DNA of 64,000 nt from Paracyclopina nana (Eukaryota > Arthropoda > Copepoda > Cyclopoida > Cyclopettidae), in assembly GCA_019096065.1 (NCBI GenBank), contig JAGUCH010000009.1, positions 2,738,001 through 2,802,000 on the forward strand, in the 5' to 3' direction. Under the pieces are notes generated by a model, which was not told the origin of the DNA, made no database searches, and saw nothing but the letters and a program-made list of their open reading frames with translations. Positions 1 through 11,985 of the stretch are shown piece by piece. The first letter of the stretch is position 1. Each line of letters begins with the position of its first letter. A program made the position numbers and the translations under genes.

Positions 1-2820
1 CACCATATTGATGAAAGTTGGAGAAAATGACTCTACTTTAACCTACAGTGACCGCAAATTGCGACAGATTTATTTTAAAAATCCGCATAGTTTTGGTCAG
101 ATATCAAATCAAATCTACTTTGTTGACGTTGAGTGAATGCCAACTTTTTCTACCGAATGCGATCACGAATGCATCAAAGTATTTTGATTTTTATAGTGAT
201 TCAAAGTGTATTGCTTTAATGAATTGAGTATGCGTGGCTCAATAAAAATAAGAGCAATTTTGAGTTCGCTCGTGTAAACTAAGTACTAAAGAACTCTTTT
301 GAGTCATACATGGAGTAATTATCCATCCATATTTTTACATTTTTAGTTAGACCAGATCAAAGTTAGATTTTCTACCGTAATTGCTCATCTGTTTGAAGAG
401 TAAAAATTCCAGTTAAATCTCCTCATCTCATTTGATGGTAACATATCTGATTAGCGTTGCTATGCAACATGCAATCATCATGTTAACTCTGGTAAAAAGG
501 CCTTTTTCATCTGCATATCATGTCTTTCACTCGCCAATAATTAGTGCTCTAATTATAGCTTTGAAAAAGTCACCAGTACAATGAGAAAAAATACATGAAT
601 AAATGTTTTGAATTTTTTCCTTCCGTTAAATTGCGTTTTACTTCAGCCTCCTATTTCAACGCTGAACACTCTTAATAACTTTTCAAAGCTTCAATTAGAC
701 CATTTTGTCAGCTCTTTTGGTTACATGACTTTGAAGTGTTTTGATTTAAGCATTTCATGCCTTCAGATTTTAAGGAAACGATGATTTAAAGGTGACCACC
801 TTATAAAATATAAGCTGATGTCATATCTCATAGCTAAAAGTATTTTCTTGACGTCTCTCTCGTTTTTAAATGCAGTGTGCGTGATTTTAACCGTTTTTCT
901 CTCTAGGTATGTGGATGTGAGTGCCAAATTGCATATGGAAATAGTGAGGTCATATTTGACTTTCCTCTCCGCGAGTTGAAGGTCAACAGCTGACAATTGC
1001 GCGAGCGTTTTTAGAGTCACGTGGTCATTTTTGGTCGAAAATATTTTATGATCAATCATGCTGAGCTGCAGCTGAAATAAATGATTGTTTCATAATTGTG
1101 CAAGTCGACTTGCCTTCCCAAATGGATTATTGTTGTTGCTTGGCAAAAACATAGGCAAAATTACGGTGTGTATACATATTTCTTGTCGGAAACCAAAGTC
1201 AGTGCACTGCTGCTGCTGCTGCTCCTGCTACACAAGAAGTACAGTCGAGGAAATTGAAACCGTGCAAAATCAACAGGTGTTACGTTCAATAAGACCGAGC
1301 TCAAATTAACGTGCACTTCCATTCCGTTTCATGCCTAGAATGCTTCAAAAATCGGAAAAGTTGACCTGTGTTCACATTGGCCTTACATTAAGGCCGCATA
1401 CAAAAGCTCGAAAATATTGAAATGCCAATTCCGTAAATGTAAATGTAACACAAGAATGTAGCGTATATTAGCAAGGCAGCTGTTTGCTTTTGGCAATAAA
1501 AAGACGCAGAAAATGGCTCAGTCTCTTCTGGAGATTTCATAGTGGCACTGCCACGGTCATTATTGATTCTTATGTAGCTGCATCGCAACCTAACTTAGTG
1601 CATAAGAAACGATAATGACCACATTCAATTCCAACGTTTCGCAGATTAGATTTCCCACACTATACACTTCTACTGAAGGTGGTGGTATGTGGTTGATGCA
1701 CACTGGGCCGACAGGCTCAAAATCGACGTGTCTCAAATGAGAGGCGAACCGATTCAGGTGTCATTTCTTCATGTGAAATCAGTGCCATGAGACCATTTTG
1801 GCTGCCTTGTCACCCCACTGTGGCCAATGGCGTACGATGAAATGACCAAGCCAAATATTTTTCCGACCCTCAGTGCTTTATGCCGGCTAGCTTCAACCAC
1901 TTCACAACTTCAGCAGCAGCCGCCAACACAGCATGTAAGAATTTTCCGCCAAATTACAGCCAGCCATAAAGTAATATCATGTGTGTGCCCTTAAGAGATT
2001 CTTTTCTCAAGTTAGTTCACATAATGATAATAATAATCATGATGTCTGGACAAGGATATCAGCACTGGTGATTTTCAGGAAATTGACCTCAGTTTCTCAA
2101 GGAAGCCAAATTATTTTGGTGGGATTGTTGAAAGTGGGGACGAAATAAAAATGGCTTTAAAATGATATCGGTCGATTCCATGGTGTAGTAATGTTGCAAA
2201 TCAATTTTGTTCAACCGTCCTTGAAATTGGCCAGTGCGTATTTTGCAACAATTCTGGCTGAGACTTAGCCAGCATTATTAAAAAACGTGAAAAGAACAGC
2301 TTATCTCAGCTTGCTCACCTCCAATTTGACCTCGTTATTTGTAGCCAAAAGAAAAAAAGATATCTAGTTGAGTTTCTGGTAACGCAAAATAGCTGCTTCT
2401 TTGTAGCTTGGATAACTCAAAAACCTCTCTGGGTGCAAAATTTGAAGAAAGCATATTTAGCATCAATTAGTAAATTGGGAAGCATGGAAATCTTGGGAAA
2501 ATGCAACAAGGCTTAGTACCATTTTTTCTTTTTAGTGAAAAAATATAGTGTAAAGAGTGTAAGTTGAAAGGAAAACTTTTTTCTACGTGAGGAGCATATT
2601 TTACTTTTTCCTCCTCAAAAGGAATGAAGATTGTGATGTGCATATATTTTCCTTTTGCTTCATATGAGAAAAAATGGCCGCACTCTTTTCCCAACCAAGT
2701 AGTTTCTCAACAGACACAACATATGACTTTGAATAATGCAGACCTTGAGTGCCGTATTTGCTTTCGCAATGCAAGTTCATGGTCAAGCAGTGATTCATAG
2801 TCCGTTTTACAACCTCACTA
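1..2820. other. AT-rich stretch without recognisable gene
   Basis: No ORF here looks like a conserved protein, and no exon chain with matching phases was found. The open frames are short and low in complexity. There is a short CTG run near 1208. The stretch could be intergenic, or an intron of a gene lying outside the window. Confidence 0.5.
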
Positions 2821-2821
2821 A

Positions 2822-3050
2822 TAGGGCCTGTTCACCTGCATATTACAGCTGATATTTTGGCAAAATATTGGAGATAAATACTGAGAATGTGAGAATTTTT
2901 TTTATTGGTGTAGGTTGGCTTTTGGTACCAATGGATCGATTCCGAAGTCAAAATCTGAAAAATGATTTTGCAAATACCGGATATTTGCAAATATCAGCGT
3001 AAAATCGCGTGTCATTTTGTTGATTTTATGGTGCTCAACTACAATATTTT
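2822..3050. repeat. Interspersed repeat, gttcacctg family, copy 1
   Basis: The copy begins with an AGGGCCTGTTCACCTGC-like end. Inside it has the signatures ttttggcaaaatattggag, ggcttttggtaccaat and gatatttgcaaatatcag. The same ordered signatures recur near 11115-11313, 11310-11530, 12670-12790 and 40290-40525, in both orientations. This indicates a short non-autonomous interspersed element with no coding capacity. Confidence 0.6.
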
Positions 3051-3945
3051 AGGCAAATCTTCGCTCAAAGAATCTTTTTCAATTGAAAGTTCAGTTAAAG
3101 TTCAGTTTTGCAAAGTGAAAAAACATTTCAGCTATCACTAAGTTAAAGAAACTAACAAATTGTCAAAATTAAATTATGAAATGGCTGTAGATGAACGCCA
3201 CTTGAAAGTATGTAGCACTTATCTCACCAGTTTGACCCTGGTCAATTGCAGCGTGCAATTTTCCCATCATCTTCCACTTCATCTTCATGGGGATCCTTTG
3301 GAAGTAACGGGTTTCTTTAAAGGGCTTCTGACAATGAAACCCTTTTCTTAACCTCATGAAAAAGGCCTTCTTGTTTGGACAAGTCTAGACTTGTCTTGAG
3401 AACCTTGAGTAAAACTGCATTTTCACACTAGCTTCGCAGCCGATCATTTTTATTTGCATTAGCCTTAACTGCCATGAAAAATACAAAAATAATGCTGAGT
3501 CATCAAATTATAGGACACAACATTTGTGGAAAGAGAAAATTCTTTGTGCTCTTTTACCTTTGTGTCCTTTTTCCTGTGCTCTACTGCCCCAATTACACCT
3601 CAAATTGATGCTACCCAAAAGGTTTTTTTTTGAATATAGCCCAGAAAAGTTGTGACCTTGCCAAGCAATTTATTTCTGAAGAGGATCTTTGTTGTGTGTG
3701 TGGCCACCTTGTGATAATATGAATAAATTCTTTGGGGAAAATCCTTGACTTGGAATAGTGACCACCCACTGAGTGGGTGCAGAAAAAAGTTGTAATAGGT
3801 GGACAAGGACAGTGTTATGTAAAATACATAGCAATTATAAGATACAGTAGCAGCTAAAATACAGATCTTACATATGACCAACTTCCAGTATTTTAGACTT
3901 TTTTGGGGAAAAAGCAGTCTACCAAATAAATAAAAAACTAGTGGC
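3051..3945. other. Non-coding stretch
   Basis: Only short, low-information ORFs are present and I recognise nothing in them. The stretch lies between an interspersed repeat and a hairpin element. Confidence 0.4.
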
Positions 3946-3948
3946 AGG

Positions 3949-4329
3949 AGGGCGGTCTCATATTCGTCAATTGGGCAAGGTAGGTGGACTCACCTTCCCA
4001 CCTACCTAGGGTAGGTAGGTGAGGGTAGGCAGGTGAGGGTAGGCAGGTGGGTAGGTGGGTAACCTAGTAGCTTAGTGAACCAGTTAGTATGCAGGCAAGT
4101 TAAGTCAATTTGACCCAGAAATCACGAGAGGACATTTTGTGTAGAAGCAGCTTTTTGTTATGCTTAAAAAATTGACTTAACTTGCTTGCACTAACTGGTT
4201 CACTAAGCTACCAGGTTACCCACCTACCCACCTGCCTACCCTCACCTGCCTACCCTCACCTACCTACCCTAGGTAGGTGGGAAGGTGAGTCCACCTACCT
4301 TGCCCAATTGACGAATATGAGACCGCCCT
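3949..4329. mobile_element. Long-hairpin MITE with about 165-bp inverted arms
   Basis: The left arm starts AGGGCGGTCTCATATTCGTC and the right arm ends in its reverse complement. The arms continue through the GGTAGGTAGG-rich segment and the GGTTCACTAAGC segment, leaving a spacer of about 50 bases. The trinucleotide AGG sits directly outside both ends and fits a 3-bp target duplication. There is no ORF of note. The terminus resembles those of the elements at 27031-27190, 12803-13028 and 59206-59438, which suggests one non-autonomous DNA transposon superfamily. Confidence 0.8.
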
Positions 4330-4576
4330 AGGGATTAACAAAAGTATCAGCTGCAGCCAGGGCAAACGACCTGAAAATGGCACTGACACCATGAAGGTTC
4401 ACCGTAATATCATATGCTAGCATTGCTGATATTTTGGCAAAATGCTGAGAAACTTTAAAGTTGACTACAGCATTTTTATTTAGTTTGTGGGTTATATGTC
4501 GTATATATGGTTTTCAATGTGTGCTTAACAGACAAAGAAGCCACACAGAATTTCCCAAAAAAAATTCTTCAACTCA

Positions 4577-5621
4577 CCCAACCAGAATTTTAGTTACCGA
4601 TTCGGGTCTGAATAGTTCCCGAATTGGCAAAATGAGCTTTTCGGGTGCTTTTCATCCATGAAAACTTCTTGACTACTCGGGCACAAATCAGGAACTTAAA
4701 GGTCAATAACTTTTTAACCATTACTTTGTGTGAAAAGTTACTGATTGTTCGTGAAGTATTCAAGAGCTTTTGCTCTGTAACTTTTCAATAATGAATACTG
4801 CTTGACTATACAAGAACTATTCAGGAACTTCTATTTCAGGAACTTTTCAATAATATATACTTCTTGATAATTCAAGAACTATTCAAGAACTTTCAATCAG
4901 TAACTTTTCAATAATGGATTATGCTTGATTTTTCAAGAACTATTCAATAAGGTTCATTTAAGCAACTTTTCAACAATGAAAGCTTCTTGATAATTCAAGA
5001 ACTATTCAAGAGCTTATGTTCAGTAACTTACAAAAAACCTTTTCAATTATGAATGCTTCTTGAGCAGTCAAGAGCTATTCAGTGACTTCTGGACTTACAA
5101 AAAATTCCAAGTACTCTAAGAATTTAAGCTAGCTCCATCTAGAGCATTTTCTACACAATATTGTTGCTAAAAATAGTGCAAATTATAGTCAGACATCTGT
5201 GGTCTAGAGGCAAGGCACTGGATTTCAAATCTGAGGTTCGTGGGTTCAAATCCGCCATGGGTAAACTTTCTTTCTAGCTTTTCTAACTTTCTTTCATTCA
5301 CTTTAAATCCATCATTGTCTACAGAAAGAGAAAGCTTAAACAAAAAGCTAGAAAGCTCCCAAAAAAATTAATTTTTGGCAGGTCCTTGAATAATAACTGA
5401 AATCAAGTCCTTGAATATTAGCTGAAGTCAATTCCTGAAAAGTTGCTGAATAGTTACCAATATTTGAGAACTTAACTTGATAACTTTTAGGTAACTTTAA
5501 CAATTCTCAGCATTGATTTCCGTCACGCTATAGTTCTCTATTCGAGAGGTATTCGAGAACACAATTCTTCTCGATTAGTTCTCGAATACTTACCAAAGTT
5601 TTGTCCAAAATTCTGGTTGGG
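4577..5621. mobile_element. Putative TIR element with CCCAACCA termini
   Basis: The left end reads CCCAACCAGAATTTTAG and the right end reads AAAATTCTGGTTGGG, an inverted pair. The first half contains about five degenerate repeats of 60-75 bp built around 'caagaactattcaagaact'. A tRNA-like sequence lies at 5192-5262. No transposase ORF is visible, so the element is non-autonomous. The element at 23637-25575 has the same CCCAACCA terminus. No convincing target-site duplication is visible. Confidence 0.5.
5192..5262 (+). repeat. tRNA-like sequence (pseudo-tRNA or SINE head)
   Basis: A B-box (GGTTCAAATCC) and an A-box-like stretch (GTGGTCTAGAGGCAAGG) are correctly spaced around an anticodon-like hairpin. 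The hairpin loop TTTCAAA would put UCA in the anticodon position. The acceptor stem pairs poorly, so this is more likely a tRNA-derived repeat head than a working tRNA. It lies inside the CCCAACCA element. Confidence 0.4.
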
Positions 5622-6176
5622 CAAGCTCTTTTCTTCCTCAATGATTACATGGCTATTAATTTGAAGAAAATATGCCAAACCTTCAAAAAGCTCAAATCAG
5701 AGCATAAATTATGTAGGTGTCAATTTGGTTTTGAATTCCACCGCCTCTCATTTGCATTAGAAGCGAGCATCAAAAATTAAGGCCTACCCTCAAGGCCGCT
5801 TCTTCCAAGGTTTTTGGCCCGTTTTGGGGCTTGCCTTCGTGGAAAAAATTAAGGTCATTTTACACATGATCAGCCAATGGAAAAAAATTCAATTTGTGGA
5901 CCATTAACTTGGCAACTTCCTTCATTATGCACTCGTGTTTTTTGTAATCGTTCCTTGCTACTGCTATTTTTCAAATAATTTTGATTTTGTAAGAAAATCC
6001 TTCAGTACCTCAGGATGGAATTAAATAGTTTATACATGACTTTATTCCATTAGTGTTTCCAACTTGCCAAGAAAAACTTTATATGAGACAACTAAATGCC
6101 AAAAGTCTTTCTACTAAAACGTAGAAACTTTTCTTTGCTTTCTATACAGTATCAAATTAATGCTTGTTTCAGCGTC
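5622..6176. other. Non-coding, upstream of the 6.2 kb gene
   Basis: No recognisable coding sequence. The right edge is a clear splice acceptor (cttgtttcag) four bases upstream of the ATG at 6177. The next gene therefore probably has an untranslated first exon in this stretch, or further left. Confidence 0.4.
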
Positions 6177-7309
6177 ATGACGTCACTGGGCTACTTGTTA
6201 ATGGTCTTCTTCATGCTCCTCAACTACACAACCTCCAATCCAATTCCACAAGGCCTGACAGAAGAGGAATTCAGGGGCTTCAGCATCGATGATGAGAGTT
6301 CAAATAGCAACAAAGTGGACATTTTCAGTGGATATGCCAAAGTTAGCATCCTAATTATTCAAAAGTGCCTTAATTTACGATTTTTTTGCTATTCGTGTTG
6401 ATAAATTGCAGATTCGTAGACAAGGACGTAATCACAATGGACGTTCCATTTCCTTCACCAAGCCTTTTACGGTGAAAGATCCATTGGAATTTGCCTCAGC
6501 TGGACGCACTCTTCAACAAGAGGACAAGACTGGCATTACAAAGTTCCCAGAGATGGCGCCAGTGTTCAACTTGCAGGAAATGCTGAGTGCTGAGGCTGAG
6601 AAGCTCAAAGCTAAGGTGGAGGCTGCCAGTTTGATGGCTGCAATGGCAGCTGAAGAGGCTGAAGAAAAAGTGCAGCAAATTGCTGAAGAAGCAATGAGAG
6701 AGGCTGGAGCCACCAAAGTTGAAGTGGAGTCACTGGTGAGTAAAAATAAACCAGAAATTGCACGCTTCAAAAGTTGTGGTAAAAAATGCCCCCCTACCAA
6801 TAAAGGCAAGCTATTTGATTAACTATTGGCTTTTTTTTAGAATTTGTGCCTTTTAATAACAAAAAGCTTCTTTTCCAATTATGCCTTCAATCATAGGCTT
6901 ATCGTACTTTTCTACTTGCTCATTACTTAGTCATGCTAGGTAATACCAGAAGCTGCTTTCTAATGCAATCGTAGAGAAAGCCAGGATCAAAAACAGGTTT
7001 TACAATATGAAGACAAAAGCGGCCACTTGATGCAATTCAAAGCTCTCTTAAAGGATCTAATTAATGATGTCTTGGCTTTCTTTTTAGATTGAACAAACCA
7101 TCGATTCAGCCATTAACGAAGCTCAAGAAGTGTTTGAAGAAGCTGAAGAGGAGAGTAGCACTGAAGCTGACTTCAACAGTGACGAAGAGCTCAGCAAAAT
7201 GAGTGAAAATGACGATGAAAATGTTGAACTTGAGCAAACCACCATGACCTCAGACACTTCAGTCCAGCCTCTGGATGAAATTGATCTCGGATCTGTCCAA
7301 GAAGTCTAA
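6177..7309 (+). CDS. Secreted acidic coiled-coil protein, 236 aa, unknown function
   Basis: Three coding exons, 6177-6341, 6412-6735 and 7088-7309, join in phase 0 throughout. The first donor is AAA|gttagc, the second CTG|gtgagt, and the acceptors are ttgcag and tttttag. Residues about 4-22 form a hydrophobic signal peptide ending near TTSNP. A helical Ala/Glu/Lys-rich segment follows around residues 95-160 and could form a coiled coil. The C-terminal third is strongly acidic (Glu, Asp, Ser, Thr) and ends at TAA. There are no cysteines in the mature part that would suggest a disulfide fold. I do not recognise a family. A role as a secreted or extracellular-matrix protein is only a guess from the signal peptide and composition. 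An ATTAAA-like polyadenylation signal lies just after the stop. Confidence 0.75.
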
Positions 7310-8206
7310 TTATTTCCTAATTAAATACTTTGCATTATTGACAATAAGCATTATACTGCAACAAATAACTATAATACTCGACTAATGTTCCAACTTTACA
7401 TTCCAACTTCTCGTTATGCGGCGCTAATTTGTCTAGACAGTTTTAACGGTTTTGGGAGGCATGGCGCCACAAAGTGAACCCCGGTAATGTTGAGTGAGCC
7501 CTTTTTGAATCAACAATATACTTTATTTTCACAATTTAAACAGTATAGATTACATATTTGTGTGTCACAACATTTAGGAGTCAGGGTGCATTATAAAACT
7601 CTGAAACATTTCAAAATAAGCTAAGGGATATTTTTGAGGTAAGAATCACAGCAATTTTTGATCACCTTGGGTTAACACTCTCTCATTCCTCGTTCATTAG
7701 GGGTACAGGAATTTATGAATGCTGCATTTATAATTAACAGACATCACACGAACCAAATAACAGTCTGATATCCAGTCAATTACATCATAAGGATGTTGAA
7801 AAACTTTACATTACACAAAATACTCTTCAATGAGGTTTGGGTTTTGGTCAGGCTCAAGAATTTCTCAGAAAATGGGACAATTTGCAGTTGTACAAACCTA
7901 TCTTTCCAATTAGTGAGGAGATTTGTTGTACTGCATTTCGAGTATTTGTCAATACTGAGCCTCAGTCAAAGGTAGTATATATACTCCTTTTTGGTACAAG
8001 ATGATTGAGTCTTTGAAGCTGTTGTGTCAAATCTTCCCATTATTCCCCCAATTTCGCAATTTTTCCTCACTGAATTGAGTCAATGCTACTGTATATGCTG
8101 TAGACAGAGCCTAATTAGCTCTGGATATGGTACTTTCACATCTGGCTACATCACATAATTACCAAAATATGATATGTATTGTGCAACAAATGGCTTTTTT
8201 GGTGGG
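7310..8206. other. Spacer between convergent genes
   Basis: This holds the 3' flank of the secreted-protein gene on the left and the 3' flank of the minus-strand GPCR on the right. I see no further coding sequence. Confidence 0.5.
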
Positions 8207-10918
8207 CTAGCATTCCCTATTGATGATGATGCTAGATTTGGAGTCCACGTGGTCAATCAGCTGCCTTGGAGACTCATCATGCTGAGATGTCATCAAAGTC
8301 AGTTCAGTTTCGCTGATCCCCTGCGTCCAGCAGAACCTTTGACGGAACTCAATGCAGGCTGCTGACTTCTTCAGGACATCCCTGAACTCACTGCTCATCA
8401 GGGCATAAATGACAAAATTGAGGCTGGAGTTCATGGTGAGCATCAGGCCAGACATGGTGCCACAGACCAGTGTGTAGAATTTAACTGCATTACACTCAGT
8501 GCCGAAGGTTCTTCTGTAGTGCTCCAGCACCACAAACTCATGGATGGCCAGGGCAATTCTGAGCAAATGACAAGCCCCAAAAAGGCCACAAATGGCGAAG
8601 AGGACATAGGCCTGATTCGCAGCCTTGCTCTTCAGAGCTTTGGACTCGCTGTTGACCAATCTGGAGCTCATGGCATTCCTCCTCTTGATCACTTGGAAGA
8701 TTTTCACGTTGAGAACAATCAGAGCCAAAAAAGGAAGGATTCCTATAAATGATTAAGGGTAAGTTGGAAAGCAGCTTTTTTTCTATATTTAAGGAATCAC
8801 GATATCATTTCCGTGACTCCTTAATGCTTTTTTTTAAAATTAGGGTATACCACGACTGCTTACCTGTTGTCAGAAGTTTCGTAAAGTTGTTGTACCACAA
8901 GACGTAAGTGGGGTTAAATCTGAGGTCTGTGAAGCCAATCGAGAAGAAAGTCTGCAAGATTAATGTAGCTTTATCAAACATGAGCTCTTCGCCAAAGCTT
9001 TTTTAGTCTTAACGCAAGGAAAGCAATTTATGCTTTGTTTACATTCAGTTTTGAAAACTGAGGGCAAAGTTGAGAGTAGACAATCGAGTCTCATTTTCGA
9101 GTCTTTTGTTCCGAAAAAGTTACTCACACAAAAAATGTATCTTACAACTGAAATACCGTCAGAATACGTATTGCTCCATAAACTTACGTTGTTGCCATCT
9201 TGGTTGGTATGCTCGATTGGCTTGATTTCAAATCCTTTTGGCAGGCAGATGAGGATTGATAAGAGGATCACAGGAATAATGTATGACATGCAGGCTCTCC
9301 GGAATGGGTTGGATCCAGCATGAGCATTATGGTACTCAACGGGATGCCTAAGGTAATTTAGTTAAAAATAGGTACCTTTTTTTCAAATCCTCTAATTGTA
9401 CCTTATAGCTCTGTAGCGTTCAATAGCCAGGGCCACAGGTACGTAGATGGTGCAGCAGAGTACCACATTTTGAGCAGGATACAGGAGGTAGCAAAATACG
9501 TGGACATAGTAGTTGGTGGGGATGTAATGTCTCCTGAAAGCCTCAGCAATACTGAGAACAATGTAGAAGCTGTCAAAAGTTGCCAGACATGCCAGCATTT
9601 GAAAGAACATCCCACGTAGCTGTCGGCTGTAATTTTGAAGCAAATACATCACTCAGTGCTTAGACAATGTACTATATCAATTTTGCGGAAAAGCTTGAGA
9701 AAAGTCAAGAAACTTGTATTTAATTCTTTTGTACGGCTTCAGTTTGATTTTTATGGCATAATGGACATTTTTGTCAACTTGGCGGTGGGTTCACTACATA
9801 CGGCAGTGAAGCGAAAATCGCTGTATTTTGCTGAGATTTGGCGTGCGCTCGCATCTACCGTACAATAATGGATTTTTTCGTCTCATGTGAAGAAATAATG
9901 GTCATTATTGTACAGTTGGCAACTTGAGATTTCTTCTTCAATTAAAAAAAAAGACTTGACCGGGATTCGAACCTGGGTCTGTTGAGCGAAAGGTCTGCTC
10001 TATCCCAATGCACTATCAGAATTCCATTACTTCAGAGCACATTCTGGCATATATTATTTAATGATTACTTTCCACTCTAAGAAAGTCTTCGTAATAACTC
10101 CTAACTCCTAAAAATAAAAACAATAATAATAAAAAAATAATAAAATAATAAAAACTAAAACATTATCATTTGAAAAAAAGTCTTCTAAAGATTTTTTTAA
10201 GAAAAGTCTACAAAATTCAATTTTTTTCGAATCTTCTTTGCAAAAAAAACTTTTATTGATCTTTCTAATAAGCCAAATTCGTCATTTTGGTCCTTTTTTA
10301 AAAAATTCTGCCGAAATATTCCCCTAAATATCTGGTTACCCTGCAAGTGCTGAGCTTTTGCTAGAGATGCGCGCGCGCGATTGACCGCAAAGTTATACCT
10401 GCAAACGAGCTATCTTTTTTAAGGCCGATTTAATTGCTAAATTAATCAATTTTTATCATTAAACAGTACTATTGAGACTTTTAACCATCACGAAGCTGAC
10501 AAAAATGTCAATACTGTCCTGATGACTCGTCCATATAGGTAGGGTTTTTCGCTCATTCGTAGTAAAATTCCAGATCACTCGTGGCTTCGCCACTCGGTGA
10601 TCTTTCATTTGACTACTCATAAGCGAAAAACCCTATATGGTCTCGTCATCAGGACAGTATTGTTACATTTTAAAAAGCATTTGTTTACCTGCATAAAATG
10701 GGGACAGCAGCCATGTTGGCTGCGATGCCAAAAATGCCAATGATGGACTGCAAAATCACGTCGACATTAAAGGAAATTTGCCCGAAAACTTCCATTTCCG
10801 CTTCTGTGGCGCCATAACACGTGTCTTCCAAACTATTGGTGATGTTTTCTTCACTGTTCGAGGAAGAGGAGTCAAGCATGATGGTAGCATCAATGGTTCT
10901 GCAAGAGAAATTGTTCAT
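8207..10918 (-). CDS. Rhodopsin-class neuropeptide GPCR (FMRFamide-receptor-like), 412 aa
   Basis: Five exons on the minus strand, 10918-10689, 9626-9402, 9347-9188, 8951-8864 and 8742-8207, close in frame with GT/AG borders. The N-terminus is short and carries N-glycosylation sites. TM1 has the GIAAN motif. TM2 has LACLATFD with its Asp. TM3 ends in ERYRAI, an ERY form of the DRY motif. TM7 has NSSLNFVIY, in place of NPxxY. The C-tail is about 50 residues. The NSSxNFxIY pattern and overall size match the arthropod FMRFamide/myosuppressin-type receptor group, so the ligand is inferred to be a peptide. It would signal at the plasma membrane through a G protein. The start is uncertain: the bases after ATG 10918 include tttctcttgcag, a good splice acceptor, so translation may begin at the in-frame ATG near 10879 or in an upstream exon. 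Confidence 0.85.
9957..10021 (-). repeat. tRNA-like sequence in GPCR intron
   Basis: Read on the minus strand, it has a perfect B-box (GGTTCGAATCC) and an A-box-like start (TAGTGCATTGGGATAGAGC), with a poor anticodon stem between them. It lies in the first intron of the GPCR. It is most likely a tRNA pseudogene or the head of a SINE, not a functional tRNA. Confidence 0.4.
10509..10663. mobile_element. Palindromic MITE-like hairpin
   Basis: The ends CAATACTGTCCTGATGA and TCATCAGGACAGTATTG are exact inverted copies. Pairing continues inward through the TATAGG/CCTATA segment and the GTTTTTCGCT/AGCGAAAAAC segment, with a loop of about 50 bases. It lies in the GPCR first intron and has no coding content. 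Confidence 0.65.
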
Positions 10919-11094
10919 TCAAAAATTATTCAGACTTTGCAAAATATTCGAATTTCATTGCTTTATTTTCTAATTTTGCTTATTACATTTATAAGTTGTT
11001 TGTTTGGCTACCGGAGGTACAATCAGTAGAATTTTTATTATGCCTAAGAATGAAGCAGTAATCAAGAACATTGTTAAGTAATAATTATTTTTCG

Positions 11095-11530
11095 GCAGGC
11101 ATAACTTTTATTAAAGCCGTTATTTTGGCAAAATGTTGGAGAGAAATAATGAGAAACTGAGGATTTTATTTTTGGTGTAGGATGGCTTTTGGTACCAATA
11201 GATCGATTCCAAAGTCAAAATCTGAGAAATGATTTGAGAAATACTGGATATTTGCAAATATCACCATAATATCGAGCGTTATTTTGCTGATATTATTTCA
11301 GGTGAAAGGGCCTAACGCCTGGTTCACCTGCGATATTATGATCAACAAATCCAGCGATTATGCTGATATTTGCAAATACTTGCAGGTACTTCCAAAATCA
11401 TATTTCAGATTTTTTCTTCGAATTCGGTCTTTTGGCACCAAAAGGCATCCTGCAACAGTATCTGATTTCTCAGTTTCTCAGTATTTCGCTCCAATATTTT
11501 GTCAAAATATCAGATATTTTCATTACAGAC
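11095..11530. repeat. Two facing copies of the gttcacctg repeat family
   Basis: A copy at about 11115-11313 and an inverted copy at about 11310-11530 meet around AGGGCCTAACGCCTGGTTCACCTG. Both carry the shared signatures ggcttttggtaccaat (or its complement) and ttggcaaaat. The head-to-head arrangement suggests either one long inverted-repeat element or insertion of one copy beside another. The second copy overlaps the end of the minus-strand exon at 11527-11985. Confidence 0.55.
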
Positions 11531-11985
11531 TTAGTAGGGTCCTTGGCCACTTCTTCTATCAGTTTGGCATTAAATCGTTTGACAAGGTGCATTGTGGGAG
11601 ATGGTGCACATGCATGATTGGATGGTAGCTTCATCAGGTGATATTTTGGCACTCCATCACAGCTAACAGCCTTTTTTGCTGTGGCATAGACATTATTGAC
11701 ACGAATTTTTGAGCAGGAATTGCATGAAAAGTAAGCTGTTCCTTCTTCAGTACCAGTTTCCTTTTGCCTTCTGAATGTGTATGGTGGAACTTCAAGAGTT
11801 ACCAACCATCTCACCTCACCAGCTCTTTTTCCTGATTTAAACACAGTTTTTTTGACAATGAATTCGTGACATTCCATCACTTCAGACTCCGTATCACTTT
11901 CTGTGTCACTACTATCACGTTGAGCCATGCAAACACCAAAGGTGGAAAAGAGCACCAATAATAAATACAGAAACTCAAATAACAT
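11527..11985 (-). CDS. Exon with Cys/His zinc-binding pattern, possibly transposase-related
   Basis: The open frame runs from ATG 11985 to a good donor (TCT|gtaatg) at 11527. Beyond that it enters the gttcacctg repeat and soon stops. The first 20 residues are hydrophobic (signal-like), but a second ATG at residue 20 (MAQRDSS) would give a cytosolic protein. An acidic stretch is followed by a beta-rich segment containing CNSCSK and, about 30 residues later, a His-x-Cys pair. The C-x2-C ... H-x-C layout recalls FLYWCH or MULE-associated zinc domains. That assignment is tentative. No following exon was found, so it may be a relic or an orphan exon. Confidence 0.35.

Noticed and set aside
1085-1309. 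ORF with a run of five cysteines
   Set aside because: The run comes from a CTG/TGC simple repeat. The ORF is short, with no conserved features or good exon borders.
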